Positions 8,957 to 19,318 of a stretch of DNA of 64,000 nt are shown here, piece after piece. The notes under the pieces are model-generated. The model was not told the origin of the DNA and made no database searches. It worked only from the letters and a program-made list of their open reading frames with translations. Source of the stretch: Agrocybe praecox (taxonomy: Eukaryota; Basidiomycota; Agaricomycetes; Agaricales; Agrocybaceae); contig OZ024840.1 of assembly GCA_964017145.1 (NCBI GenBank), positions 4,961,401 through 5,025,400 of the forward strand. Reading direction: 5' to 3'. Each line of letters begins with the position of its first letter. The stretch's first letter is position 1. A program made the position numbers and the translations under genes.

Positions 8957-11524
8957 GTACGAGAAGTTACGGTGACATTTGATCCATTGGCTCACAACTG
9001 CTGGTTGGTATTTGGCTTTCAAAGAACCGTTATCTTTTGTAAAGAGGCTGTTCTCCATTTCCTTCCATTGTTCGACCATGTCCGACCATTCCTTACCAAA
9101 CTCACAAGACCTTTGCCTCTCTCGTTGGATTGAGACGGTGAAGTCTGCAACATGGACGATGGCAGTGGCACCAAACCAGGTGTAGGCGAATGTAGCGGCG
9201 TTATGACAGGCGTATTGCTGCGAGAAAATTTGTGGGACGGGGTCAGAGGCTTGGCAAGAGTATTGCTGGTGGGTGTGGGGATGCCTTCGGTAGTGAACTT
9301 GACAACATTGGCACTGAATACAGCGCCATTGGTAAGGTAGGGGCTACGAGAACCCAGCTAGCTTATGTAATCAGAAAATACCTTTACTGACGACGCCTTG
9401 GGTATTGGGCACACAGCACTTTTCATGAATATTGGAACTAGAATATATATGTATCGATTTTATCTACGTTTCCTAGCTTTTACTTCTCAAAAATATGGTT
9501 TCAAAAAAAAGATATTTCAAAAAAGAAAATTTGTCAAAAAGGTTGTAAAATGTCCTAAAAGTGAATTTAAGAAAGTAAAAAAAAAATTCGCGATTTTGAC
9601 CTATACATTTTGCCGCTTACATACACATATCACATGACAAAATCTTACCAATCATTTCCAAATTAGGTATGCAACCCAGGCAGCTCAGTTTATCAGTGCG
9701 CACGGACACAGCCTTACTGGCCCCGAGGCCGCTTGGGCAAACCAAAGATGTCATGGTCATTGTACCTTACCACCCAAGCTGGCAGAAAAACTTAAAGAAG
9801 AACACGAAAAAAAATATTCATGTTAGAAAATCATCTTAAGTACATTTTTGGTCTATCTGGGACTTTTATTTTTTTTGTTTTTCTGAACCGCACATTTTGC
9901 CGCTCTTGGCGCTTACATAATACACTTACATAAGCTAGCCGGGTTCTCATGGTCCCTATCTTAGTGGGTACAACATTGGTGGCAGGTACAGCACCATTGG
10001 TGGCAGGTACAGCATTGGTGGTGGGTACAGTGTCATTGGTGGCGGGTTCAACGTTGGTGGTGGATACAACAGGCAGGTCCTCGGCAGTACCACCTTGTGG
10101 CAACTGGTTGGATGTATTGGGAAGGCCGTTTGTTGTTATAAGGTTCGCACCAGAGCTAACAGGATCACAATTAGCGGAAGAGGTTTCGCCAGGGGAGGGT
10201 GATTTCGAGAGGAATAGGTTCAATCCAGGAGTGGGGATGGCAGTAATCAGGACCCCTTCGTTGAGTTCCAAACCGAGTGACTCCAACGTAGAGAGGGAGT
10301 TGTCATTGGATTTCAAAGCACAAGCTCAGCATTCATCAAAAGCTGCAAAATAGAACAGAATGTGAGTAAAGTATAGAAGGAATAGGAACTAAAGAGGACT
10401 TACAGAAGCATTTTTGCAAAAAGGAACCGAAAATTGGGAGAATAACATCCTTGTACCGTTGTCGTTCGACCTCTCCAAATGTCGCCTTTACGTCTCTGGT
10501 AGTAGTGCCTACATGTAGACTAATTAAAGTAAATATCATAACGAAGCAAGTTTAAGTTGAAGAAATATGCACCTGAGGACATTGAGCCTCCCGCACTGTG
10601 CTGGTTCCGGTCCACCACACATCAGAGTGAAATTCCACCCTGTGCTAGATGACACAGTTTCGAGGATGGGCTGCAGGACTTGTACCAAGCTTTGAATGGC
10701 CCTGAAAAACGATAAGAGTAAATAATGTAGTAGACGTAACTGACGTACCACTGACGATCCTCCGGGGCCGTTGAAAAGTCTCCTTCATTTTCGAGTTTCC
10801 ACTGTTCCAATTTAAGGATGAGTTCGGTCTTCACCCTAGCCTCCCAAGCCGAGTGTTCTTCGCTGCTAAGTGAATTGAACATTTGCTTCTCAATTTTGTC
10901 GTGCAGGGAAACGTATTGATGCTGATCGTACCCATTCGCCTGGACAATGACTTTGAGTCTCTCTTCAATTTCTTTCCAATGATCAACGCGCCATGCATTA
11001 ACTGCGCTCTTGCAGCGTGGACGGGCAGAATCCTTCCCTGAGAGCTTTCCGAGCAACGCCCTAACAGGATTAGCAGCCAGATCCTTCAAGTCGTCGTCGT
11101 GGTCCTTCATATATCGGTAACAAAACCAACGCTTGATTTGCTGCGAATGCCGAAGAATCAATTAGAGATCACATGACTAATCCGAAACAGGAAGTAGTAC
11201 AGGACTTACATCCTTGCGAAACTTGATCAGCGTTTGACGAGCTTCGAATGCTTCCAAAGCTTTGTCGTACTCTTGCTTGGACATTATCTCCGGGTCTGGA
11301 GGACAAACATCTGGGTCTGGTGAATCGTCATTTACAGCAGCTAGGAACTCGGCCGTCGGCTCGTCATCATGTGGTAAGTCTATTGGATATCTCTTGAAGT
11401 ACTGGTGCATAATGAGTGAGAGTGCTTCGACGACATAGTTTCCCTCAACACCCTCTGTGTAAGCCGCCTTCTCTCCTATAAGAAACTCTTTTCTTGAACC
11501 ACAAAAAGTTCCTGGGTTGACCAT
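8957..11524 (-). pseudogene. HMG-box-like KDZ accessory gene (element B), disrupted
   Basis: This is a homologue of the intact gene at 38197-40490. Exon 1 (from ATG at 11524) starts MVNPGTFCGSRKEF and contains KRYPIDLPHDDEP. Exon 2 (about 11155-10760) has QIKRWFCYRYMKDH and the basic/HMG-like region ending in WEARVKTELILKLEQW. Exons 3 and 4 encode TGWNFTLMCGGPEP and FGSFLQKCF, and exon 5 the Ser/Pro-rich region. A TGA at 10326-10328 interrupts exon 5, and a 617-bp inverted-repeat insertion splits it (9340-9956). The frame resumes at about 9335 (NTPVITPLHSP) and reaches GSLKAKYQPAVVSQWIKCH near 8980, where the LTR cuts it off. The final C-terminal part is missing. Confidence 0.8.
9340..9956. 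mobile_element. 617-bp MITE-like insertion, TA target site
   Basis: The left end GGGGCTACGAGAACCC and the inverted right end GGGACCATGAGAACCC match closely, and similarity continues through GCTAGCTTATGTAA. The dinucleotide TA flanks both sides (9338-9339, 9957-9958). The interior is AT-rich with no coding potential. The HMG-like gene frame stops at one edge and resumes at the other, which supports an insertion. Confidence 0.65.
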
Positions 11525-11922
11525 TGGCAAACAGATGTGGAAATGGATGAAGAAATGGAAACAAGGGACATAGGAATGGTGGGGTATCGGCGGTCGAAGA
11601 GGCTTAGAAATGACATGACCATCCCTCTGCAAATAAATAGAAGGTAAGTCTCGATATTGCGTACGTACATTATTTGGTCCGTGGTTTATCGTGCCGTTTA
11701 ACAGATCTGGAAACATCATGGATCTTCAAATCGTTCAAGTCGCGTATCGAAGATCAATTTTTTTTACAAGCGATTTACGTAGGTCAAACACTCAAATGTG
11801 GTTAAATAGCTGACCAAAACGATGCTTTCTGACAGGAAATCATACGCTGCCTTTGTCTCTTTCCCCCACTCAACAAGCTATCAAATCGCTCTCGTATCGT
11901 CTCACCTCCTCCTGCCTTTATT
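11525..11922. promoter_or_regulatory. Divergent intergenic region between HMG-like and RNase H1-N-like genes (element B)
   Basis: This ~400-bp non-coding stretch separates two divergently oriented genes. The equivalent interval exists in E (32413-32815), in F (40491-41153) and, reversed, in A/D (21492-22315). It presumably holds both promoters. No specific motif is assigned. Confidence 0.4.
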
Positions 11923-12790
11923 ATGCCTGAAAAGTCTAGCAATAAATGTATGTCATCGCTGCTCTATTCAAATGGATCACACTGACGAAATACACAGAAA
12001 ACAAATCTCATTCCGGTAACAGTAAGTCCTGTCTATTTTTATTATTTTATTTTCTGTTGATTACCTCCTTTATAGATGCTCGTGGGTGTGGAGATCCACC
12101 TTCCATCAACTATTCCGATTTGTTGGAGCCCAATCCAACCGACATGTGCGCTCCAGAAACAGGGGAAAACCACTACTGGGTCTTCATTGAAGGGAATGTG
12201 GTCGGCATCATCTACAGCCCTCGGTATGTTTCACTTATTTTCCCTTTTCCCGTACCTTTCACTTACTTATTAATTTTTTGCACAGACAATTAGTGCGTAT
12301 CTGCCTTGTTAGTCACACGGCGATCTCGATGTGTCGATTCGATACTTGGAGGAGCGCAAAACTGTACTACACCTGTCAATACTACCTTGGTCAAGTTCGC
12401 CTCACTCCCGCTGTCCCTGGCATGAGAAGGAAACCCATCAGCCATCCGGATACCCCCACTCGTCTTGCTCCTGTTTCCAAAGAACCGCCGACTGCAAAAT
12501 CTTCTCATCCACAGCAGAACAAAGAGCCCAAGTCTTTGGCTTGTCCCGAATCTACTCTCATCACCCGTCCATCTCCACTAACAGTTTCTGTTGGAAGTCG
12601 ATAACGCAAGGCTCGCGTTCTTGTTACTGATGCCTCCGAAATCGATGACGACATCCCTGATGACACCTACGTGATTCAATTGGGGGGTATCGGACCTAGA
12701 GGACCAAGGATTCCACAGACCCCAGACGACTCAGTCAATCGTCCCATTTCTATTACCTCAGGCAAGAAGCGCGACTGCTATTCAATCAGC
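11923..12790 (+). pseudogene. RNase H1 N-terminal/viroplasmin-like gene, 3'-truncated (element B)
   Basis: Small 5' exons (MPEKSSNK, then a short Lys/Ser-rich exon) precede an exon with HYWVFIEGNVVGIIYSP. The next exon (from about 12287) reads QLVRICLVSHTAISMCRFDTWRSAKLYY. The pattern YxVxxGxxxGI...V.G..A....F....A..Y is that of the RNase H1 N-terminal (viroplasmin/Cauli_VI-type) domain, known to bind RNA/DNA hybrids or dsRNA. A Pro-rich linker follows. A TAA at 12602-12604 interrupts the frame before VTDASEIDDDIPDDTYVI, which is conserved in E. Homology stops at about 12790, next to the 271-bp repeat. Confidence 0.7.
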
Positions 12791-12824
12791 TCCACCTGTA
12801 TATGTTAATATCATATATAATATA

Positions 12825-13095
12825 CAGGCGGTTGCCTAAATGGCTGATAAATGCATACAGGCAGTTACCTACCTTCCTAAAAGGGAAAGCCCTCTTATTA
12901 CAGGCTTTTTCGTGCCGGGGATGCCTTATACAGGCGGGACATGCCTTTGGGTAGCGGGCATGGGTGTTTCCGAGCCCGAGGGGTGGTCCAGGGGGGTGGG
13001 ATAAAGGGTAGGGACATTGTAGGGGGGCGGGGTGCTGGTAAACACGACCAAACATGCCGCCCAACGCAGGAAATGGCCTACTTGGGATGGCGCGA
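12825..13095 (+). repeat. 271-bp dispersed repeat, copy 2
   Basis: Direct-orientation copy of 6993-7263 with the same length and ends. An AT-rich stretch (12791-12824) separates it from the truncated RNase H1-N-like gene, so insertion or rearrangement here probably removed the rest of element B. Confidence 0.7.
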
Positions 13096-14585
13096 CGTCT
13101 ATTGCGATGGGTTCTGGTTGGATTGAGCACGGGAAACTTGGCAAATAGGTTTATATATATATTAGACAATTTTTGGCACCCTTTGCGCGCCTATTAGGAG
13201 GAGGGGAGGGATGGATTGACGAGGATGTAGTTGGATAACCTTCAAATATTAATAGAACTAATTATAGTACTGAGCGCTCAGCTATTTTTGGTTTTCCCAG
13301 CGCTACACTTATTTTGGAACATTAATCCCGAGCGTCTCCAGGCACATTCTGATTAGATTAGATGTCAGGCCATCTAAATATATCACTTCGCACTCGAATC
13401 TTTATTTCTATTTCTAGCCTCGAACATGTGTCACATGATGTTACATTGTTGTCAACAGTGACTGTGCCGTCTCCAACTCTTACGCCTTCCTCCCACTTTC
13501 CCATCATCCTCCTTTCTGCCTTCCTCCCTTCTCTCTCCTGTTCTCCTCTCCCTAGGGTTCACACCTTCGCACTCTCCACCCTTCATATCTGTCACCGGCT
13601 TTGCGCTCACATTCGTGGAGCGCAGCTCGAACATCTCCGTCAACCAAGTGCGTGATGGGCCAAGTTTCGCTGTTGGGCAAGGGAATCAGGACGTGTGGGG
13701 AAGTACGAAGCAGATGGAAATTCACGAAGGTGAGTCCTCCTGCAGTTTCCATCCTATCTACCTACTCGGAGTGGCCATTGTACCCCCTTCCCTCCACTCA
13801 GCGTCCACTACGCCCACCAACTACCTCCCCCCGGCATGTTTCGTGAGCTTGACCTTACATCTGGCTCCCCATTATCATCTGAAACACAACTGCCACTCAT
13901 TTACCCACATCATTTACCCACCCCCTCCTTCCGAAAGCCTGAAATGCACTACCTACATTCGTTTGTGCCTACGTCGTCACAGCCATGCCTCTGACAGCGG
14001 AACATATGTGGGTACCAAATGCCCCTTGCCCCCACCCCTTCTCGTCTATGCTCCCATCCCTTTCGCACCAGACATTATGTGGGATTTGTGGCGCTTTCTT
14101 GAGCCGATTGATCAACACATGTATGTCTCGACGTTTGAACTCTTCCCTTCATTCCCCTACGCAATTAAGGTGAGTCTTACTTTTGCCACTACACCTACGG
14201 AGATGGCATTACGTTGACAGAGCTTCCAGGCTTGTACACGTATGCCATTTCTATTCCATTTTGTGTTTCCTTCGCACAAGATAATGTGTGAGGTATTCAC
14301 CGTTTCAGCACTGAGTCTAGGGTCATGATACCGTTGCATAGCTAAGTTGTTTCATTTATTCGTGTCACCCCGCTCCCTTGGAGCACACATGTTGCCCTCC
14401 TTTTATTTCAGTTGAATGTCAGTACAACTACATATGTTTATCCCATTGTGTTAGCACGAAAGTCCTATATGTATTAGTAGTCAAAAATATATAATTCATG
14501 TTCTAATTACAAGGTGGAATGCCGAATGGGAATAGCAACGCGAAGGCTTGCATAGGAATCATGTTGAATGAAGAGCCAACTCAGG
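13096..14585. other. Non-coding, pyrimidine-rich interval; no supported gene
   Basis: A short subterminal-module fragment (gcgcgcc...gggatggattg) lies at about 13165-13250. The rest is C/T-rich and AT-rich sequence. A 200-codon frame (13615-14217, plus) is open, but its composition follows the local pyrimidine bias, and I see no recognisable domain. I do not call it a gene. Confidence 0.4.
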
Positions 14586-15316
14586 TTACTGCAAGTCCTG
14601 GGGTGTCATGTCTTCCTCCTTGTCATTCTCTGTATCAGTATCTTTTTCGAACACGTCCTCGATCTCGCTCTCAGAATCAGAATCGTCCTCCTGATCCAAT
14701 ACTTGGATTGTGTCGTCAAGGGGGGACTTCCAGATGGAGCGAAAATGGGATCCCAGAGCTTTCTGGAGATCTGATTGGGCCGTCACGTACGCAGATAGGC
14801 CTTCTGCTAAGTCCTTGCCGATGTCAGGCCGAGGTGTCATTCGTTCAATCCACCATTCACTCTTCCCGTTCAAGTATTGTAGTGTCCTCCTCATTTCCTC
14901 CCGCAATAAAAGAATTTCTTCTTTGGCCCTGGTTGCCCTTGCGCGACTCTTCGCCCATTCAGACCGCAAGATTTCGTCGGTTGGCTCATGAACTTCATGC
15001 TCCGTGGATAATCCCATCCAAATCCAAGATAGAGTTCGCCTAGTCTCTCCCGTTCCATCACGCCTCTCACGAGGTTCATTAAACAATGACACCTCTCCCA
15101 TTTCCATTGATGCATCTTCCACGGATGTCATCGTTTCTGAAACCTCATGATTTTCCGAAAGGCCGGCACGCCCACGCCGAGGGCGAAGCCGGTTCGGATC
15201 CTGGTAAGCCCTGATATCTCCATTGTCGAGTACCCGTAGGATATTTTCCCAGCTCTCAGGCCCACATAATTTCATGTAGGCAATGCGTGCGGTTCGATAC
15301 TTCTCTGCAGCCACGC
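14586..15316 (-). pseudogene. KDZ transposase, C-terminal fragment C
   Basis: From the LTR junction inward the frame reads VAAEKYRTARIAYMKL, then GPESWENILRVLDNGDIRAYQDPNRL and GETRRTLSWIW. EWAKSRARATRAKEEILLL, WKSEWW-like NGKSEWW and a Glu/Asp-rich tail follow, ending in a stop at 14586. These match the last ~230 residues of the KDZ copies elsewhere in the window. The LTR at 15317 replaces all upstream sequence, so the catalytic core is missing. It pairs best with the remnant at 1687-2166. Confidence 0.85.
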
Positions 15317-17006
15317 TGAAAGACGATTTTTGTGTCAGTGATTTATGCTTTGACAATCACACAAAACACAACCAACAACAAAATCCAGAGAAAGAGTGGG
15401 CTAGACCTAGATAAGACGACTCTCTCCCTGTGAGTTCGGGGGTGGGAATAAAGTTACTTCGTTCCTAGGAATGGTTTGTTAGTGTAAAGATTGTATAGCT
15501 TTAAAGGTTTGTGATGAGCTTTTGTCCTAGACAAAAGTTTGATATCAAATAAGAGAGTAGAAATCAAAGTCAATGTATTCCACTTTGAAATCAGAGTAAA
15601 CGTCGAAAAAGAAGAGAATAATCGAAGCTTGGAACGTTTTCCAAGCTATAGAATTGACTGCTGAGACTGAAGATTGACTGAACGAATACTGAACTGAAAG
15701 ATAACTGCTTGAATCGGTACAATTGTCCTATGAAAGGGGTGTACTTCTTGTCTACTTTACAGGATCTAACTAGCTTTTATACTACAAATCCTGCAAGGCA
15801 TGAGTAATCAATGACAAGTAAGGTTGAAACGAATGACAAAGAATAAGGGGTTAAATGAATAGGCTGACTGAGCGAGTGAGTCAGGAATGACAAAGGAATG
15901 GGTTGAAATGATGGAAAAGAAGGAGAAAACTGTCCATCGCTCGATGAAATGACTAAGAAATGAATAAGAATGAGTAATAAATAAAAAAATTGACTAATGC
16001 GCAGCAAAGAATGACCAAGCACATCTTCTTGAATGATAAATCGATCATAGTTGACTTGACGATTAGTGAAATTGACGGATGGAAGGAATCGAGCTATTTC
16101 CAGCTGATGGATTGCTATATTTGGCGAATGTAACCTTAGCATAGCCGCGTTGTTGATGTATCAGTTCCTGTGACTCATAGTGACTTGTGATAGGCATGTG
16201 ACATCGAATCATGTGTTTGGAATGATGGTTGCACAGCCGCTTGATGGCCTGGGCTTTGCATGATGTCATCGAAGTCTTTTAATAGAGTAGATGGGATGCG
16301 ACGGATTTAGATAAGTGGTGAATATGCTGTGCCGTTGTATGATGTAAGCGTAGGCATATCTTATCTTCTGTGTGATGCTGAGGGACACTTGTGATCTTGG
16401 AATAGCAATGTGTGGCCTTGTGAATAATGCTGGTGCCAAACTTCTGGTTGTCGATACTGTGAAAACTATAATTCCTCGTTCATAATGCACGATTTCCTCG
16501 AGGCAAATGATTTTTGATGTGTCGTCCGGCTGAATTCTGTGCGTAAAACTGACGGTGTCTCCTTCTTGAAAAATGTGATCCTCCGTATAATGTGTCGCTA
16601 GCCAATATTCGCAATTTTCGTTTGCATCAAAAACTCCGGCAATTTGAATAAACGGATATATCGACGCTTTGTTGATTTTCTGAGGTCCAGAAGAATTGAC
16701 GACATCCTTGGACTGTTGAACAAAGGATTGAACAGAAAGGGAAGACATTTTTCAGAGTTGAACGTGTAAGACGATGAACGTTGAGAGGAAGGAGTGATTT
16801 GTCTTGGATCATGGCGACGGTTTCATGACTTTAGCCTAGACTGAATAGATTTCGGAAGAATTGGTGCCTTAATGTTGCGATAGAGCCGTGATGGGAAATT
16901 AAAATGGAGAATACAAAAAAAGGAAATATTGAAATTTAAAAATAAATGAATGATCTCTTATGCAATTTCAGGTTCGTTCATGTTCAATCAAATATGACGC
17001 ATGACA
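15317..17006 (-). repeat. 1690-bp LTR, right copy (inverted)
   Basis: This is the inverted counterpart of 7264-8953: same length, same TG...CA ends, same TATA box and the same U3 ORF (16748-16266, minus, 160 aa). Its 3' flank is KDZ sequence, but its 5' flank is not. With no matching target duplication, it is not a simple clean solo LTR. Confidence 0.65.
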
Positions 17007-17249
17007 CCATTGATGATTATGTAATAAAAAATATTTAGCATAACTTTTGAAATTTTCTCTACGACTTTCATTTTTGGTGGCTGTGCACCAGATCACATGA
17101 CTTTCACATGACTACAGGTGGCTGTGCATTCAATCACATGAATATCACATGATATTACACATCTACATGGCATCGGACTGGCAACTGCCAAACCTGGCAA
17201 GTATCATTCTGGATACATGCTCATAGTTTGGCAGCCACCACATATGAAG
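17007..17249. repeat. Short repeats left of the truncated TET gene
   Basis: A ~40-bp unit starting ggtggctgtgca and containing TCACATGA occurs twice in tandem (about 17080-17160). The following segment (ggactggcaactgcca ... ctggatacatg) resembles 60165-60235. No coding region is seen. Confidence 0.4.
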
Positions 17250-18180
17250 ACATCAACTGACTGCTACAGGTGCTTCTTGGGTCTCCTCGCGGGGCAGCCT
17301 AGGGATGAAAGTTGGCCAGCGCTGCAAGCCGAAGCAGCAGCAGTAATGGAAGCATCAAGGCTTCGATACGTCCCTCTCAAACGCAAGCCCAACAAACCCC
17401 TCAACCGACGTGGAAACTTTGTTACCCTCTCTCGCGGCATCTCTCACGGCAGCGGCCAAGAACGTCCAGGAAATCTGCGCCCGGACGGAACAAACAAAAA
17501 TGGCCCGAACACTCAAGTGCTGTGAGAACTGCGTGAGGTTCCTATCTTCAAAAGACTGGCAGGTTTCGTGTCCGGTGAGTGTCAATTCAAGCATCTCTCT
17601 ATTCTCGTTGCTCTCTGATACTATCCTCCCTCTAGCAGCAATAGCAACATGGGCCCCCGACCTTCATGCACACTATGTAAAATCCTTGCGACGGCTGCAT
17701 GACGCACATCCAGAACTCGAGCACGTATTCGACAACAGCATTCTATCTGCGTTTACCTACAACCTTGGCCCTCGAACTGTGTGTTACAAACACAAAGATT
17801 TTGGCAACCTACCTTACGGCCTCTGTGCAATAACGTCTTTTGGAGACTACAATCCAACACGGGGTGGACACCTCATTCTGTGGGAGTGTCGCCTGGCTAT
17901 CGAATTTCCCCCTGGATCGACCATTTTGATCCCCTCCGCCACCATAACACATTCTAATACCTCCATCCAGCCGCATGAATCTCGCTACTCATTCGCTCAG
18001 TACACTGCAGGCGGAATATTTTGATGGGTGGAGCACGGCTTCAAGACATCCGAAGAATTCTACAAATCTTTGACTCCCAGTGAACTGGAAGAGGTGCTCG
18101 TTCGAGAGGGACAGCGCTGGGCCTATGGACTTTCCCTACTTCCTATTATCGCAAACAAAACCTCTAATACCTCTTGCTAG
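17250..18180 (+). pseudogene. TET/JBP-type 2OG-Fe(II) dioxygenase, 5'-truncated (element A/D)
   Basis: Fungal TET/JBP enzymes oxidise 5-methylcytosine in DNA. The first retained exon has LLAGQPRDESW, RRGNFVTLSRGISHGSGQERPGNL and IFKRLAGFVSG. After a ~55-nt intron, the double-stranded beta-helix core follows with YKHKDFGNLPYG (HxD Fe ligands), GGHLILWEC, FPPGSTILIPSATITHSN (distal His) and HESRYSFAQY (Arg expected to bind 2OG). Two TGA codons interrupt it: 17523-17525 and 18022-18024, the latter at a conserved Arg (GGIFRW in the other copies). The N-terminal exon is missing. Inactive as it stands. Confidence 0.85.
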
Positions 18181-18252
18181 TGATGCCTGCAAACCAAATC
18201 ATCGATACATATATATGTTTTAGCACTGTTTATAAATAGATCATGAATTGAT

Positions 18253-18270
18253 GCGTGGTGATTTCGTGCC
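18253..18270 (+). promoter_or_regulatory. Conserved GTGGTGATTTCGTG motif upstream of the small basic gene
   Basis: GTGGTGATTTCGTG occurs about 250 bp upstream of the small gene, in its sense orientation. The same motif lies in the TET-to-small-gene interval of F (44326-44340) and, with one change, of E (36123-36136). Conservation in otherwise diverged intergenic DNA suggests a regulatory or transposase-binding site. Confidence 0.5.
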
Positions 18271-18510
18271 CTTGAGGATATTTTATTTCTAAAAAGCGAA
18301 GTCAGATTTGGAATTAACGCTTGACCGAGTAGATATAAATATTCAGGAGCATTGTGTCTATCGAATGGTGTGGTTTACAGGGGTAGTAAGTACACACGAT
18401 ACACCTCAAATGTGTAAACATTCCAAATCGCATGAAAGTTGAAATTCCTCAACTGGAACTTTACAAAATTTCGTGTTTGAACTTGAAGGCTCACTGCACC
18501 TGTTGATACA

Positions 18511-19023
18511 ATGATTCCAATGCTCTCTGACTCTGTTCAAAATAGTCTACATAACCATAACGCCAGGCGTCGTGAGTACTATTATAAGTGAGCAAAAATA
18601 TTTTTCTTGGTCTTGATATATCATCTTGCTCTAAGTTCTAACACGGAAAATTAATCTAGTCACTTATACGAGGAACGTCAACGTGCACGACTTCGTGCAA
18701 CAAAGTAATATGCATCTATAACTTAATAGGTTCTTTCATACTCATGTTCCCACTACAGTGAAGCACGTCAACAGCACTCAGAAGAATACTTGGCTGCCAA
18801 ACGAGAACGGCACCGTCAAGTGCAGGTTAAATACCGTGAAAAAAATTGGAGCAGGCTTCGTATCAAAGGTATAGAGTACAGGTACGTCCCAATTCTGTTG
18901 TATTCATGAGATTTTCTGGCTCACTAGGATAATCGACCGGTGTGCAGAATGAAAAAAAAGAAGGAGGCCGAGATAGCAAGAGATGAGGAGGAATATCAAC
19001 GTCTTCTATCGACGGCCTGCTAG
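18511..19023 (+). CDS. Small basic coiled-coil protein of the KDZ element (A/D copy)
   Basis: Assembled from about five exons with short GT-AG introns (acceptors near 18660, 18760 and 18950), giving about 115 residues. It starts MIPMLSDSVQN and contains NARRREYYYN, EERQRARLRA and KRERHRQVQVKYREKNWSRLRIK. It ends EEYQRLLSTAC. The dense Arg/Lys helix followed by an acidic helix looks like a small DNA-binding, coiled-coil protein of broadly bZIP-like layout; the family is unknown. The copies in F and E share exon structure and the KYRE-N motif. No stop is seen, unlike the neighbouring genes. Confidence 0.65.
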
Positions 19024-19318
19024 TTTCAGCAGATATAGTCCCCGTGTCGTAGTATTTTATGAGAAGACAAAAATCACACAATATGAGGCACAAAAAAACA
19101 TTTCATTGAGAACAGAACAAAATGCACAAAAACATCGCCTCTAATGTAACTAAATAATCTCTACAGTGCTAGAGATACACATAAGGCAGCATGGCATATT
19201 AGCATAGTTAAAACATAGGGCATAATCATATAGATGCATAGGGTGGCAGAGAAATATACGAGAAATATGCGAACAAAAAGAAATAAAACCTCTGAGGTAT
19301 CCTGGAACCAGATGGCTC

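Noticed and set aside
13615..14217. 200-codon plus-strand ORF
   Set aside because: Pyrimidine-rich sequence keeps the frame open by chance; no recognised domain, intron pattern or homologue in the window.
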